DNA from: Taudactylus pleione
Taxonomy: Eukaryota; Chordata; Amphibia; Anura; Myobatrachidae
NCBI GenBank assembly: GCA_031769625.1
Contig: JAUIMM010001030.1
Span: forward strand, 3,959,001 to 4,023,000
DNA: 64,000 nt
Direction: 5' to 3'
Shown here piece by piece: positions 1 to 11,603 of the stretch (its first letter is position 1; every line of letters begins with the position of its first letter). A program made the translations under genes and the position numbers. Below the pieces are notes generated by a model. The model did not search any database. It was not told the DNA's origin and worked only from the letters and a program-made list of their open reading frames with translations.

Positions 1-542
1 GCTTCCGCAGACTAATGGCAGTGCCTATCTCCGGAATGTGATAGGAGTAAGGAGCGCTTAAACTGAGTGGGATGCCGATGACGTCGAGTATGGGCGGATG
101 CCTGTAAGATGATGAACGTTGGAGTCAGGGCGGAAGTCACATGGACACCTGGGATACCATCACCGGATACTGAAGGACGGATGCTACGGAAACCAGGAGT
201 GAGGGCGGAAGCCACGTAGACGCCGATCCTATAACCATCTGCCTCCATCCAGACCCAGAAGAGGGCGGATGTTGTCATAAAGGGTGGAGATTTGGAATCT
301 TTGGGCGGAAGTACCGCTTAGTATTACGCTTAGTTTTACACTATATTTAAGATCTCTGGACGTTTCTGGAATTTTATTTGTGTTACAAATAATTAACTTA
401 ATTTATAGGAGCACTTTGAAAGTCTCCTTTGTTTAATCATTCCGATAGACCGGATATGAGGTCACCAATCACAATGAGGATGATTAATTGGTTCTGTTTA
501 AACTTGGTATAAATATGGACACATGCATTCTAGCTAATATCC
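1..542. repeat. Non-coding repeat with scattered GGGCGGA motifs, possible PLE terminal region
   Basis: The first 300 bases carry five loosely spaced copies of GGGCGGAA/T (near 89, 129, 202, 252 and 304), and no believable ORF. The same motif, on the other strand (TTCCGCCC), recurs at 24450-24600 next to another PLE-like end. The block runs directly into the hammerhead-like motif at 543-573. This arrangement suggests the pseudo-LTR of a Penelope-like element cut off by the window edge, but no coding part is visible. The family assignment is inference. Confidence 0.35.
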
Positions 543-573
543 CTTGAAAAAGTCCCATTGGATGAAACGCGTT
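543..573 (+). ncRNA. Degenerate hammerhead-ribozyme-like core with palindromic stem III
   Basis: The core reads TTGAAAAA, then a TCC/GGA stem II around a CATT loop, then GAAACGCGTT. In hammerhead numbering the GAAA box is intact. Stem III would be the self-complementary ACGCGT followed by a U at the cleavage position. The CUGANGA box is damaged (C3 to U, G8 to A), so cleavage activity is unlikely for this copy. Its position next to a repeated GC-rich block resembles the pLTR of PLEs. Confidence 0.4.
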
Positions 574-1567
574 GGGGAAGCTGCACTCTTGCCTTTAAAT
601 CCACTAAGATAAGCACCTTTGAATTCATTGCTGTTTTTAAAACTATATTCTCAGTTTATCTGTTTTTAATATATATTATTGGGCTTGTGCAATATATACC
701 ATTATGCATTTGCACTTTATTCCAACACTGTGGTGTTGAGATATGTTGATATGCTTTTCTAAGCTATTATGTGATCTTTGCCCATTCATTTTGTGCGTTT
801 TTATATGTATTTATGTTAGTATGTCTATATGAATTTTCGATTAAATTTCTTTATATTTATTGCACTGTGCACTTTTTAAGTTACGCCTGTCACTGTATCA
901 TTTGTTATTTCCACATTTATTGTTTGGGATTTGCCCCAATCCTCCTTACCTGTATTCAGCTGACACCTTCTGGTAGCGCGTCCTGTTATATATTTGTTTC
1001 ACTCTAATTGGTCACTTTAATTTCTTAATTTAAATCTACATTAATTTACCGTTGATGGTTGGCGCCATAGTCATCACATTTATTCTACATTTTTTTGTAA
1101 GTTCATATTTTTAGAAAATGACACTCAGAGCCTGTATGTGTAATAACTTTAGGTTGAACTCATGCATGCGTAGTTGTGGTTTTCAAAAGCGACATCTGGT
1201 GGACAAACATTAGTATTACACTCGCCGGCAACTCCATACACCACACTAAACCTCAATGCACCATCTAGTGACAACCCGCGACACCCCATGACAGAATACA
1301 CCACCCTGTGACCAGGTGCAGTGTGACTACGATATCACACTATACACCATGACAAGGATAGATGAGCGTGGCTACATCTGTATGTAGGTGATAATAAATG
1401 CAGAAATAACTGATCTTTAATTTGTTACATTACAATAACCCAATAGAGCTAACTAAGTAGGATGGAAAATTAGAAACAATAAGTGCCAAATTAGACAATA
1501 CTGATACAGTATGTACAGTACATAGCATGTACAGAATAGAAGTCATTACAAAAATAATAAGAGACTA
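574..1567. other. No recognised feature
   Basis: AT-rich sequence with only short chance ORFs (hydrophobic, low-complexity translations at 558-749 and 771-1007). I see no transposon termini, RNA gene or conserved coding motif here. Confidence 0.5.
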
Positions 1568-1762
1568 GGGGTAAATTTACTAAAGTTAGAGTTTTTAGAA
1601 GTGAGTTTCAAAAGTGATGTTGGCCATATCAACCAATCAGATTCTATGTAACATTTAAATAGCACCTTCTAGAAGATAATAGCTAGAATCTGATTGGTTG
1701 CTATGGGCAACATCACTTTGAAAACTCACTGCTAAAAACTCTCACTTTAGTAACTTTACCCC
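1568..1762. mobile_element. 195-bp palindromic MITE with TA target duplication
   Basis: The element starts GGGGTAAATTTACTAAAG and ends CTTTAGTAACTTTACCCC. TA dinucleotides flank it at 1566-1567 and 1763-1764. Internally the arms fold on each other through the TTGCCCATAGCAACCAATCAGATT-type segment. A related copy lies at 36970-37105. The TA target duplication fits a Tc1/mariner-mobilised MITE. It has no coding capacity. Confidence 0.75.
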
Positions 1763-1764
1763 TA

Positions 1765-2390
1765 GGCCACTATTAAGACACATGATTTTATTACAAGTCT
1801 CAAAAACATTTTATCAACAATTATGGAAGATTGAACGACGGAGGCTCTTTTCTTTAGAAGGCTATACATGTGACATTTGTTTATTCCACTATGTTCAATG
1901 TACACTTTGGCCTGATTAGCCAGGGGGTGAATTGTTGGCAAATATGGACTGGCACACAAATTAAAAATTGCTGAAATTTGGATGAATTTCAAAATCCACT
2001 GCATCAATTTTCCCTACAACACAATGCCTTCTGACATGGGTTATTTTTCCCTGTCACAGTCTTGGCAACTTTCCCTTTGTTCATGGTGTTCTGTTTTTTT
2101 AATTTACCATGATTTCAATCATGCCTGACCTTCAACCAGCCAGACTTAGTTATATAAGTGTAAGAAATGTAATAGCATGGCATACACAGGTAATAATACA
2201 AGAAGAGCAAGTGTCTAGGTCTAAATTATTCGTATAAATGTATTGGGAACTTTTCTAAAAGATAATGATAATGCTCATTAGTAAAATAATAATCACATAA
2301 ACATACTGTACAAATAAAAATACACTTGTGTATATCATATGCAGTAATAGGAAATGGCAGATCAATAAATGCAATGCATAGATACACAGA
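1765..2390. other. No recognised feature
   Basis: AT-rich, with only short chance ORFs. No repeat termini or coding motifs were recognised. Confidence 0.5.
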
Positions 2391-2769
2391 GGTAAATTTA
2401 CTAAGATTCGAGTTTGGTCTAGATTGCAATCTTGGGTGAGTTTAGGCATTTTTTCCAACTCGCAAATTTACTAAAGATAAATTCGGGTGAGTTTGAGAGA
2501 GATTTCTCTCTTTTCACTGTAAAACTCGGGTGAGATTGCAAACTCGAATAAACTCACCATCGGCCAAACTCGGAAGTACTTTTCATGAAATAGATACAAC
2601 TCTGGAATTTACTAAGAAGCGAGATTACAATCTTGGGTGTAATTGTTGCAAACTCCCAGCTAATTAGAAGTTTCAAGTAATCCACCTCCTAAGCTGCGAG
2701 TTTGGCAGAAACATATACAGAACAGTGTGATTTGTGTATGTTTCTGCATGGAATCAGTATTGTAATGGT

Positions 2770-3020
2770 TAATGTTTAAAAAAAAAAATTACGTACGGTC
2801 CCCCCCAAAACATAACAGACCAGACTGCTCAGCCAGTCCTGGTTCCTAAAATTACAGGGGAAAAAACATGTAGGGTTCTCCTGTAATTTAGGAACCAGCA
2901 CCTAGTTACAGGGGCAGTCCTGGTTTTAAATATGATGGGGAAAAAATGCCAAGTGGTCCCCCTATATTTAAAACCAGCACTGGACCCAAACCGTCCGGGG
3001 TGTAATGCCACAGCCAGAAG
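2770..3020. repeat. Block repeated at 13650-13890 (GGTCCCC / AACCAGCAC motif repeat)
   Basis: A short unit recurs here three times: GGTCCCC, then CTGTA-TTT, then AACCAG(C)AC. The block closes with GGGGTGTAATGCCACAGC. The same architecture and nearly the same closing sequence (GGGGTGTTATGCCACAGC) occur at 13650-13880. This makes it a dispersed repeat family in this genome. Function unknown. Confidence 0.5.
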
Positions 3021-3630
3021 ACCCTATCACTGGCTCTCCCTGGCCAAAGCATTAACAAACCAAGCCAGTCAGCCCAAGACAGGGATCTCAGGGGAGGTGG
3101 GGATCCCCCAAGAAGGGTCCCCCCCTCCTGAAATCCCTGGCTTAGGCGGACCCCGGGGCTCTTCCCTGCACCCCTGGGCTGTGGGTACGAGTGTAATAGT
3201 ATTGTAAAAATAGTTCAAAACTATTGTATTTTACAGTGGAACTACAGGTGCCATCATGTCTGCCCTTTGGCACTTGTGGAACTACAAATGCCTGTAGCCA
3301 GCCAGCACCCATACCCCCACTGTAAAATAAATAGTTAATTAACCACAACACTCACACACCAAGTATAGTACAACTTTATTACATACCTACCTACCTCACA
3401 CATACTTACCTGCTGCCAGCTGGTCTGTCCCCTTGTCCATGTAGAATCCACTAGGAGTACCTGGACAAAAGATCCCATACTTACCTACATCCTGGTGCTG
3501 CTCTCCCCATACTTGGCAAAATACCCCATACTTGGCATACAGCATCCCCATACTTGGTAAAATAAAAAAACTAGTGAACTGATCCAAGGCGGACATATAC
3601 TTACACTACACAAAATGACAGGGGATCGCT

Positions 3631-3756
3631 ATCATCTGTATTTCCCACGGACCGCTAGCCAATGAGCGGCCGCTACATGTGTAACCAGCCAATGAGTGGC
3701 CGCTACATGTAAAGCGGCCGCTGATTGGCTAGCAGTCTGTGGGAAATACAGATGAT
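3631..3756. repeat. 126-bp hairpin with 44-nt arms
   Basis: The left arm at 3631-3674 (starting ATCATCTGTATTTCCCACGG) pairs with the right arm at 3713-3756 (ending GGGAAATACAGATGAT) with few mismatches. It encloses a 38-nt loop that repeats part of the arm (CCAATGAGTGGCCGCTACATG). It is probably the core of a foldback MITE inside the larger repeat. Confidence 0.65.
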
Positions 3757-3942
3757 TACTACTTGGGGGAGATATCTCAATCTGCTTCACCATCACCATC
3801 TGAAAACTCAGTCTCAGCTAAACTCACTTCTTAGTAAATATGTGAGTTTCAGGAGCCTCAAATCACCTGAGTTTCGGCGAGGATAATCGAGTTAAAAAAA
3901 CAAACAAACCCAATCAGACTCAAATCTTAGCAAACTTACGCC

Positions 3943-4872
3943 ACAGTCTCTAGGAGTGAGAATTAGCAGCTGTGAGATACAATGCAATAGAGAGTTGCAA
4001 TCGCCTAAGGATAAATCCTTAAGTAGGTATAAATTGTATATTTAATATATAACACCCAATCAAGGGTAACTGGAGCACATCCTGCGGTGATTGATATAAT
4101 CAAGGTGGAAGCAAACAGTCAATCCAAAAGTAGAGCCCCCATGTGTGTTAGCCAGAGGTCGGAATTCCACAAATATATAATTCCACGGGTAATAGCATAT
4201 TCTAATATTGTTAGAAATATAGTCTGACCTGAAATCAGAGGTATGTTTCACAGCAAAACAGCAGCTTTATTAAAAGGCCGAAGGTTATATACATTAGTTA
4301 TAAGCATTTCTTACTGGAAAGCCAACAGTTTATTTTCTAGATAAGTTCAAATTTATTTATTTTTCATTGTATTGATATTCTGATATCATGTAATAGCTGT
4401 GAAGTCCTATAATTATATCAATCAAAAACTCAATGTGAAGTATTTGAGTTGTATGTCGTTAATTTCATGTATTTGTTAACATTCCACTGGCAGGCATATT
4501 GTTAAAGTAGGTTGCATTCAGGGAGCAGTATTTTGTTAAAAGATAAATTGTTTGCTTGATAGTAAACATTGTAACATTTTTGATATGATAAGTGTTTGGA
4601 TTGTACTACGACTGTCATGTTAGGGTTTGGCATACTAGACTGATCAATATACGGTTTCATTACATTAGGTTTTTGGGACAATCTTATACCCTAGAGACAG
4701 GAGAGGGACAGATTATTAGGCACAACTGACATTTAATTAACTACTATCAGGCAACGATATTTAAGCTAGGTATGCAAGCGCTGATTGTGTGTGCAAATCA
4801 GAGGAAGAATTGACAAAAGAGATTGAAGTCACTTTGAACAACACAGTAGTGGACAAGTGATTTGTCAGTATG
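3943..4872. other. No recognised feature
   Basis: AT-rich sequence between the preceding repeat and the hAT-1 target duplication. Chance ORFs only (for example minus strand 4060-4251). No termini or coding motifs were recognised. Confidence 0.5.
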
Positions 4873-5046
4873 GTTATTTCTAGAGATGAGCGGGTTCAGA
4901 TTCCAGAGATCCGAACCCACCCAAATTTAGCATAACCGAGTTGGACCCTAGCAGGCTTGGAGTTTCCCGCCTTACTTCAAATCGAGGCAAAACAATATAG
5001 ACAAAATCTCGCAGTTTGTGAACTTTTGTCTCTATGATCAATGTTG

Positions 5047-5054
5047 TATATAAG
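5047..5054 (+). promoter_or_regulatory. TATA-box-like element of hAT-1
   Basis: TATATAAG lies about 170 bp inside the left TIR, upstream of the tandem array and of the coding remnants. hAT-2 has a TATA-like box (TATAAAAG, minus strand 34904-34913) at the equivalent place, about 160 bp from its own TIR. That positional match supports it as the ancestral transposase promoter. Confidence 0.5.
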
Positions 5055-5289
5055 GGAGCATGCGATGGATGCCATTTCACTCCTGCAGTGGAGACTGAAC
5101 AGGGCAGGTGGGTAGTGTAGGGCTAGGAGAGGTGCTGGTACTATCTGCTGTGTCCTGGGCTGGTGACTGCTGATCCATTCTGGTCTCTGGTCACACTGCT
5201 GTCACTGTCACTGTGCTGTCTGCTGATCCATCTGGGCTGTCTGCTGTGTCCTGGGCTTGTGCTGTGTCCATCTCTGGGCCCAAGTTCTG

Positions 5290-6930
5290 GACTCCAAAGA
5301 AAAACAAAAGTAAAAAAAAAAAATCAAAGTGTCTTTTATATTTTTCTGTGTGTGCGTGGGTGTTAGGCTTAACCATAGTAGCGCACAAGATCCAGCCCAA
5401 CTCCAGTCATGCTAAAAACAAAAAAAATCAAAGTGTCTTTTATATTTTTCTGTGTGTGCGTGTGTGTTAGGCTTAACTGCAGTAGCGCACAAGAGCCAGC
5501 CAGCAACGCAAGTTGCAACCTTGTGCTGTCCGTCTCCAGTCATCTAAAAAAAAACAATAAAAGTGTCTTATATTTTTTTCTTCTGTGTGTGCTCATGGTT
5601 GTTAGGCTTTACTGAAGTAGCGCACAAGAGCCAGCCCAACTCCAGTCATACTAAAAACCAAAAAAAATCAAAGTGTCTTTTATATTTTTCTGTGTGTGCG
5701 TGCTTGTTAGGCTTAACCGCAGTAGTGCACAAGATCCAGCCCAACTCCAGTCATGCTAAAAACAAAACAAAAAAAAAATCAATCAAAGTGTCTTTTATAT
5801 TTTTCTGTGTGTGTGCGTGTTAGGCTTAATAGCAGTAGTGCACAATATCCAGCCAGCAACGCACGTTGCAACCTTGTGCTGCCCGACTCCAGTCGTTCTC
5901 CAAAAATCTTCTGTGTGTGCTCATTGGTGTTAGACTTAACCGCAGTAGCGCACAAGAGCCAGCCAGCAACGCAAGTTGCAACCTTGTGCTGCCCGACTCC
6001 ATTTGTTCCCCAAAAAACCCCCAATAAAAGTGCCTTATATTTTTTTCTTCTGTGTGTGCTCATGCTTAACTGCAGCACACAAGAGCCAGCCAGCAACGCA
6101 AGTTGCAACCTTGTGCTGTCCGACTCCAGTCTTCTCAAAAAAAAATAATAAAAGTGTCTTATATTTTTTTCTTCTGTGTGTGCTCATGCTTGTTAGGCTT
6201 AACCGCAGTAGCGCACAAGATCCAGCCCAACTCCAGTCATGCTAAAAAGAAAAAAACAAAAAATAATCAAAGTGTCTTTTAGATTTTTGTGTGTGTGTGT
6301 GTTAGGCTTAACCGCAGTAGCGCACAATATCCAGCCAGCAACGCACGTTGCAACCTTGTGCTGCCTGACTCCAGTCATTCTCCAAAAATCTTCTGTGTGT
6401 GCTCATTGGTGTTAGACTTAACCACAGTAGCGCACAAGAGCCAGCCAGCAACGCAAGTTGCAACCTTGTACTGCCTGACTCCATTTGTTCTCCCAAAAAA
6501 AATGATAAAAGTGCCTTATATTTTTTTCTTCTGTGTGTGCTCGTGGGTGTTAAGCTTAACTGCAGCACACAAGAGCCAGCCAGCAATGCAAGCTGCAACC
6601 TTGTGCTGCCCGACTCCAGTTGTTCTCCAAAAAAAACCAATAAAAGTGTTTTATATTTTTTTCTTCTGTGAGTGCTCGTAGGTTTTAAGCTTAACCGCAG
6701 TAGTGCACAAGATCCAACCCAACTCCAGTCATGCTAAAAACAAAAAAAAATCAATCTGTCAAAGTGTCTTTTATATTTTTCTGTGTGTGCTCGTGGGTGT
6801 TAGGCTTGACCACAGCAGTGCACAAAAGCAGCCAGCAATGCAAGTTGCAACCTTGTGCTGCCCGACTCCAGTCGGTGCTATGGGCCCAAGTTCTTCTGAA
6901 GCTGACAAAAAATAAAAATCATCATTTGTC
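5290..6930 (+). repeat. 13-copy minisatellite inside hAT-1 (105-139 bp units)
   Basis: A GTTAGGCTTAACC-like landmark recurs about thirteen times (near 5362, 5466, 5601, 5706, 5819, 5929, 6061, 6192, 6301, 6410, 6549, 6683 and 6799). Each unit has an A-run, AAAGTGTCTTTTATATTTTT, a TG-rich stretch, GCGCACAAGA-CCAGCC, and in about half the units GCAACGCAAGTTGCAACC before CCAGTC. Long and short units alternate irregularly. ORFs in both directions here are products of the repeat and should not be read as genes. The array lies between the promoter-side TIR and the transposase N-terminus. Confidence 0.9.
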
Positions 6931-7039
6931 TTTTTTTCTAATATTTTTGTGTGTGCGCACGACTGCACATGTGTGAATTTTGTAACCGCACCTTGGTGAT
7001 TGTGACACTGCTTCAAGACTGCAGAAAATATGGCGTAAG

Positions 7040-7224
7040 TAACATGACAGGAGAGCAAGGCCAAGAACCACATGTTGTAGCTGACACCAGCAGTGCAAGG
7101 CCATCAACTTCCTCGTCCTCTATGAAGGCCAATGAGCCAGGGCTTAAGTCATGCCATCGATATGGTAAAGCAAGTTTTACTGAAGTTACAAAAAAAAATT
7201 TGAAATGTATATTTGCCTTTAGAT
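7040..7224 (+). pseudogene. N-terminal trace of hAT-1 transposase
   Basis: The translation gives a Ser/Ala-rich stretch (SSARPSTSSSSMKANEPG) like the low-complexity N-terminal leader of ZBED-type hAT transposases. It ends in A/T-rich sequence at about 7200 and is separated from the BED-finger part by about 1.6 kb of unrelated DNA. There is no catalytic motif. I rely on its position and composition, so the assignment is weak. Confidence 0.35.
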
Positions 7225-8860
7225 AAACAAAAAATTGGCAATATGCCATTCACTACACAAAGTTGCAAGGAAAGTGTTACAGTGTGTATATAAAAATCAA
7301 CATATAGTACGATAATCACAAAATATAGAATATTAATTCCTTATACAGCTAAAACCAAAATATATAAATGAAAAGAGATAATTTTCCCAGAGCTTAGAGG
7401 TAACACAGAAACCAGCTCACAATACAAGCTAATTAGCAGTTGTTTACATATAGCCACAGTTCACAGATAGCTAGCCTCACACAGGAAAGCTTAGAACAAT
7501 AGCCCAAGTTTAAAGTGAACAGTAGTTCCAGTTGACCAATAGGATATTCCCTTTCTGACCACACCTCACAGGTAAGGGGGAGGAGTATGGCATTCACACT
7601 GTGGACACATGCTTGCAAGGAGACAGCAGACACACACTTGCAGAGAGATATGAAGGACAGCAGACTTCTCCCCAGAAGACTGCCAAGATGGAACTAAATA
7701 CACCTGTCTGTGTTAGCATACAGTGGATGATATGGTGTAGTCTTTGTCTATTCACATGTGTTTAATGGAGACTGTAGCTTGTTCATATGATCCACCATGT
7801 GCTTTAACAATAGCACTGTCTGAGAGAGATAGGTTTAGTGTGTGTTGTATTCTCGTGGTCTGACTGTAACATTGTGTAGTCAAGATTAAGATGGAAATTG
7901 GGTAAAATATTGCAATCTGTAGATATATAAATGTTTGATATCAGCTGGTGATGAAGGAACCCGTAACTCGGTAGTGGTCAATTACATTGTAATAAGTTTA
8001 TAAGTAATGTACGCTGTTTAGTAGTTTATACTTTCTGAAACATTATATAATGGAATCTGATTGAAATATTGTAGTATGGAATGTGAATATTTCAGGTTGA
8101 ATTCAGCTAGTGGTTATGGTCCCATGGGAGTTGCGGATTACTAGCCATATTGTGATAGCATTGTGAAGTTATGTATTATCATAGTTTGGGGATTTTATAG
8201 TTCAAATAGATTTGGTTTAAGTAATAATTAACGTGTGAAAGGTAGTCTGCAGTTTGTTAAAGATGGTTACCTCCATGTGGTGAGAACAAAGGAAATTCCA
8301 TGTGCTCCACGTTTCCCCATTGAATCACGTGCTTGATTCAATGGAAGTTGTGAATTACTAGTCTTGTGATCATAGTTATAACTTTACCCAGTTTTGGTAT
8401 TGTATAGTTCAGATAGGTTTATTGTAGTTATTATAATTATGATCATGAATGGATATATGATTTACAGAAGTTACAACATTATGTAAGTTTTGTGACATTC
8501 AAAATGGAGTTTGTGTTCAGAGACCATGCGGTTTGAACAATAGGACATGTGCCCCAACAACCCCCCCCACACATAGTCTCACACAGCAGCCATTTTCACT
8601 CTCTCTCTCTCTCTCTCTGTCTCTATTTTGTCTAGTATTATTAAGTTTAAACACTGTTTTATGAAGATTGATTTGATGAATATAAAAACATTTTACTTAT
8701 AACATTTTGTGTTTATCGTTATCTTTATGAAAGGAAATTATCCAAATGATTTAAAAGGTATATAATTCTGGTTAAACACGTTGTGAGTTTATATATTTAT
8801 GTTACGTATAACCTGATGTTAGCTATGTGAAAAATAGAATATTTGCTTCAGATATATAGG
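7225..8860. other. Unidentified 1.6-kb stretch inside hAT-1 with a (CT)n tract
   Basis: The segment separates the N-terminal and BED-finger traces of the hAT-1 transposase and has no counterpart in hAT-2, so it is probably a later insertion. It holds a C8 run followed by a CT microsatellite near 8598-8618. There is also an odd region near 7540-7700 with a CCAAT-like motif and purine-rich direct repeats. No ORF, TIR or target duplication was found. Confidence 0.4.
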
Positions 8861-8949
8861 GATTAAACAAGCTGGCAATGACATGGGTGTACAACAAGAA
8901 AGAAGGAAAAACACCCATTATCAGAAAGGATTAGGCCTTGGCTTTTCTT

Positions 8950-9670
8950 TATGAAGACTGCTGATAGACCTTCTGCTTGTAGTAGTAGTGGTGGTAGTCC
9001 AATTAAAAATGTGAAAGTTGTTAAGACAGCTCTGGGAAAACCAACTGCGTGCCCATAGAAATCAAAATCACAAATCCCTGAGGAGAGTGCAAGTGTGTCC
9101 GCGGTTGCCATGTGTGAGCCCAACCTAAATACTAGTGTACTGGAGGATCCTCCAAGTTCCATCATTTGTGTGCCCTCTGTAAATGTGGGGAAGGGCAGTC
9201 AACATCTTGCACACGTAGTCATTGAGGATGCTTCTGTGGAATTGCACATGGAGGAGGAGGAGGATATTTTGGTGGATGAAGGCGCTAAGGATGATGAGGA
9301 TGTTGATGATGAAGATGTTGGTGATGAGGATGTTGATGCCAAGGATGTCCTTTGTATAAGTAAGGCAACAGCTGTTGCCCATGGTTTGAAAAAGCCAGAA
9401 CCCATTGTTGTCATGCCGGGACAAAAGACAAAAAAATCTACTTCTCACATGTGGAATTATTTCCATCCCGATCTGAACAACAGTTGTCAAGCCATATGTT
9501 CCCATTGCCATGCAAGAGTGAGTAGAGGGAGGGACCTAAACCACCTAGGAACCTCCACGTCACTTGGAGCGCATTCATTAAATATCAAACTGTATGTCAC
9601 CAAGTTCCAAAACTCAAAACGTAACAAGTCCAGTGTCACCCAGTTTCACAGCGGATCACTGACGCCATGA
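8950..9670 (+). pseudogene. hAT-1 transposase fragment, BED zinc finger 1
   Basis: The 191-aa ORF from 9095 has an acidic Asp/Glu/Val repeat tract (about residues 53-85) followed by a BED-type zinc finger half: W120, F123, C135 and C138, with RGRDLNHLGTS after it. In hAT-2 the same order is seen: acidic tract, MPGQKTK, W..YF, C-x2-C, SRGRDVNHLGTSS, HLxxxH. Here the reading frame is lost right after HLGTS, so the two His ligands are missing. A further 50 or so codons upstream (8950-9094) align with the hAT-2 leader but contain a stop. BED fingers bind DNA, here presumably the transposon ends. Pseudogene of a ZBED-like hAT transposase. Confidence 0.75.
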
Positions 9671-10170
9671 CGGCTGTGCTAGTATTAGATGGTGAAATAA
9701 TAAAAATTGAGGATGATAGTGTGGACGAAGTGCAAAAGGAGGATGAGGGGGAAATTTGTGTCCTATCTGACGCTAATGTGGATGTTGATGATAAGGATGT
9801 GCTTTGCGTAAATCAGCCACCAGTGGCAGCAGTTCTTGCTAATGATAAAAAGAAAGCCAGAAAAGCAACGTCTTGGGTGTGGAATTATTTTAATCTAAAT
9901 TCTGTCAACAGTTGTGAAGGCAACTGTTCCATTTGTAAAGCCAAAGTTAGCAGATGAAGGGACGTTAACCATCTAGGTACTGCCTCCCTCCTCCCTGTTA
10001 CGTCATTTGCAGCGAGTTCATGTAATTTGTTTAACAAAATTATAATTTGTAAATTAATAACAAGCAGTCCAGTATAAGCTACCAGCAGTTTGGACCAGCA
10101 CATGCAAGCTCCGCCACCAACACCCTCATCATCAACCTCCTCCTTAATAATTGAAGGTAGTCCTTCCAAA
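9667..10170 (+). pseudogene. hAT-1 transposase fragment, second BED zinc finger
   Basis: Immediately after the first fragment, and overlapping it by four bases, a second copy of the acidic tract and BED finger begins: W70/W72, F75, C87 and C90, then KAKVSR and an in-frame stop. Past the stop the same frame continues with RDVNHLGTASL and a Ser/Pro-rich linker (PPPTPSSSTSS) that matches the linker after the hAT-2 finger. It is diverged from the first finger, so it is not a recent tandem duplication. It may have arisen by recombination between two hAT copies. No catalytic core follows. Confidence 0.65.
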
Positions 10171-10815
10171 AACTGTTTTGTCGGGACCCAAACAAACCAA
10201 GGAGTTCAGCCATGAAAGTGTCAGTCCTAGTCGCTAAAGTGCTTGGTTTGTTAAACTGTGCATGTCCTTTTTAATATCCCACATAAGAGTGGTTGGGAGG
10301 GATAATTCCATCTTGCAAATCTTTCCTTTACATTTTGCACAATTTGTGGCATTGCCGACTGACATTATTATAATTTATTAAACTGCCATCCTGTCTGCCA
10401 CTGCTGTGTGGCAATGTTTCATAGATGTCCTATATTTTTTTAAACTGCCTTGCGTATGTGCTGCTGCTGTGTTGCTTACTTTAGCCTGCCAGCTCGCTGC
10501 AGCCTTTGGTCTGTATTGGTGAAAAATAGTTAAATCAATATTGTGAGCTGAGGTGATTAAAAATGCCTAGAAATGCCTGAAATTTTTTTTTGTTAAGGTT
10601 AATAATACTGTAGGAACAATAACAGGCCCAAATGATGTGGTTTTAGCATTTATATAATTTTTTGGAAAAATACAGATCCAAAACCAAAACCAAAACCTAA
10701 AAACAAAACACCAAGGAAAAAAATCCCAAACTAGATTCAGATCCAAAACCAGGGGAGATCCAGATTCAAAACCAAAACCAAAACACGGAGGTCAGCGCAC
10801 ATCTCTAGTTATTTC

Positions 10816-11603
10816 AGGAAAACCTACATGGCTAGAGTTTTCATGTACAACATTGTCATAGGTCTACAGAGAATGTGGCAGTACTTAATAACATACAGAT
10901 GATTGAGGTCCTTTGGCTAGAAACAGACTGTTAATGAAAGGGACCAATGGAAGCTGGAATGAACTGAGCAGCATAACAGATCGATTGCTGTCAGTATAGC
11001 TGGACAGAAGCAGAGTCAAATGCCTTGACTGTACCTTGGGAAATCTGAAGATAGAACTGCTCAACAAGCTGTCAGTGATACAGAAACTGTGCAGAAAAAA
11101 AGGAAAGCAGCAAATGGTACAGCTGTCAGATTTTCATATAGGTTACTGACCTAATTCTAATCCTACCTACACCATATACATTATAGACTTAAATTTGAAA
11201 AAATAGTCACATCATAACTATGAATTGCATTTATCAACCCTTTTTAGTAAAACACATGCTGCTGCTTTCAATATCATGAACATTTGGGCCTTGCAAAGAG
11301 ATGGATGCAGTTGTAGACTTAAAATGTTTGTAAATTAATGACACAGTTATGTATTTATCCTGAGTTGCATGTAGCTTTAGATACCTGCAGCTAAGCATAC
11401 AGGGCCTGTTGCATCCGTGACCACATTTCTGCCTGGCTGTGGCAGCCTATTTGCTAACCTTTGCTAATGCTGAATATCCATGTGTTTGCATGTGGAAGTC
11501 CATCCAGCCCACTGTTTTTACATCCATAGCCGCAGCCATCATTAGTAGTATCAGAATTTACACTGACTCCTTGCTGGGTGGAAAAAAATCTGTCAGAAAC
11601 AGA
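10816..11603. other. No recognised feature
   Basis: Unique-looking AT-rich sequence between hAT-1 and the next MITE. Only chance ORFs (minus strand 10885-11067, plus strand 11439-11648). Confidence 0.5.

Larger units (their letters stand above)
2391..3942. repeat. Probable DNA-transposon derivative with imperfect terminal inverted repeats
   Basis: The left end reads GAGGTAAATTTACTAAGATT. The right end, read on the minus strand, is GGCGTAAGTTTGCTAAGATT, an imperfect inverted match. Between them are several further GTAAATTTACTAA and AAACTCG motifs, a GGTCCCC-rich block (2770-3020) and a long hairpin (3631-3756). No transposase ORF is seen and I cannot define a clean target duplication, so the boundaries are approximate. 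Confidence 0.4.
4881..10807 (+). mobile_element. hAT-1: internally deleted hAT transposon with exact 8-bp target duplication
   Basis: The ends are TAGAGATGAGC (4881) and GCGCACATCTCTA (to 10807). The identical 8-mer GTTATTTC flanks both sides (4873-4880 and 10808-10815), which is diagnostic of a hAT insertion. In + order it contains a TATA-box promoter, a 13-copy tandem array, an N-terminal Ser-rich coding trace (7040-7220), a 1.6-kb unrelated stretch, two BED-finger fragments (9095-9957) and a 3' non-coding tail resembling that of hAT-2. The catalytic core and the C-terminal dimerisation domain of the transposase are absent. The element is therefore non-autonomous and would need a transposase from a relative such as hAT-2's family. 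Confidence 0.88.

Noticed and set aside
5290..6930. CRISPR-like or coding tandem repeat (long ORFs on both strands, for example 131 aa at 5753-6148)
   Set aside because: The units are over 100 bp, diverged, without constant spacers, and lie inside a hAT element of a eukaryotic genome. ORFs on both strands come from the repeat itself.
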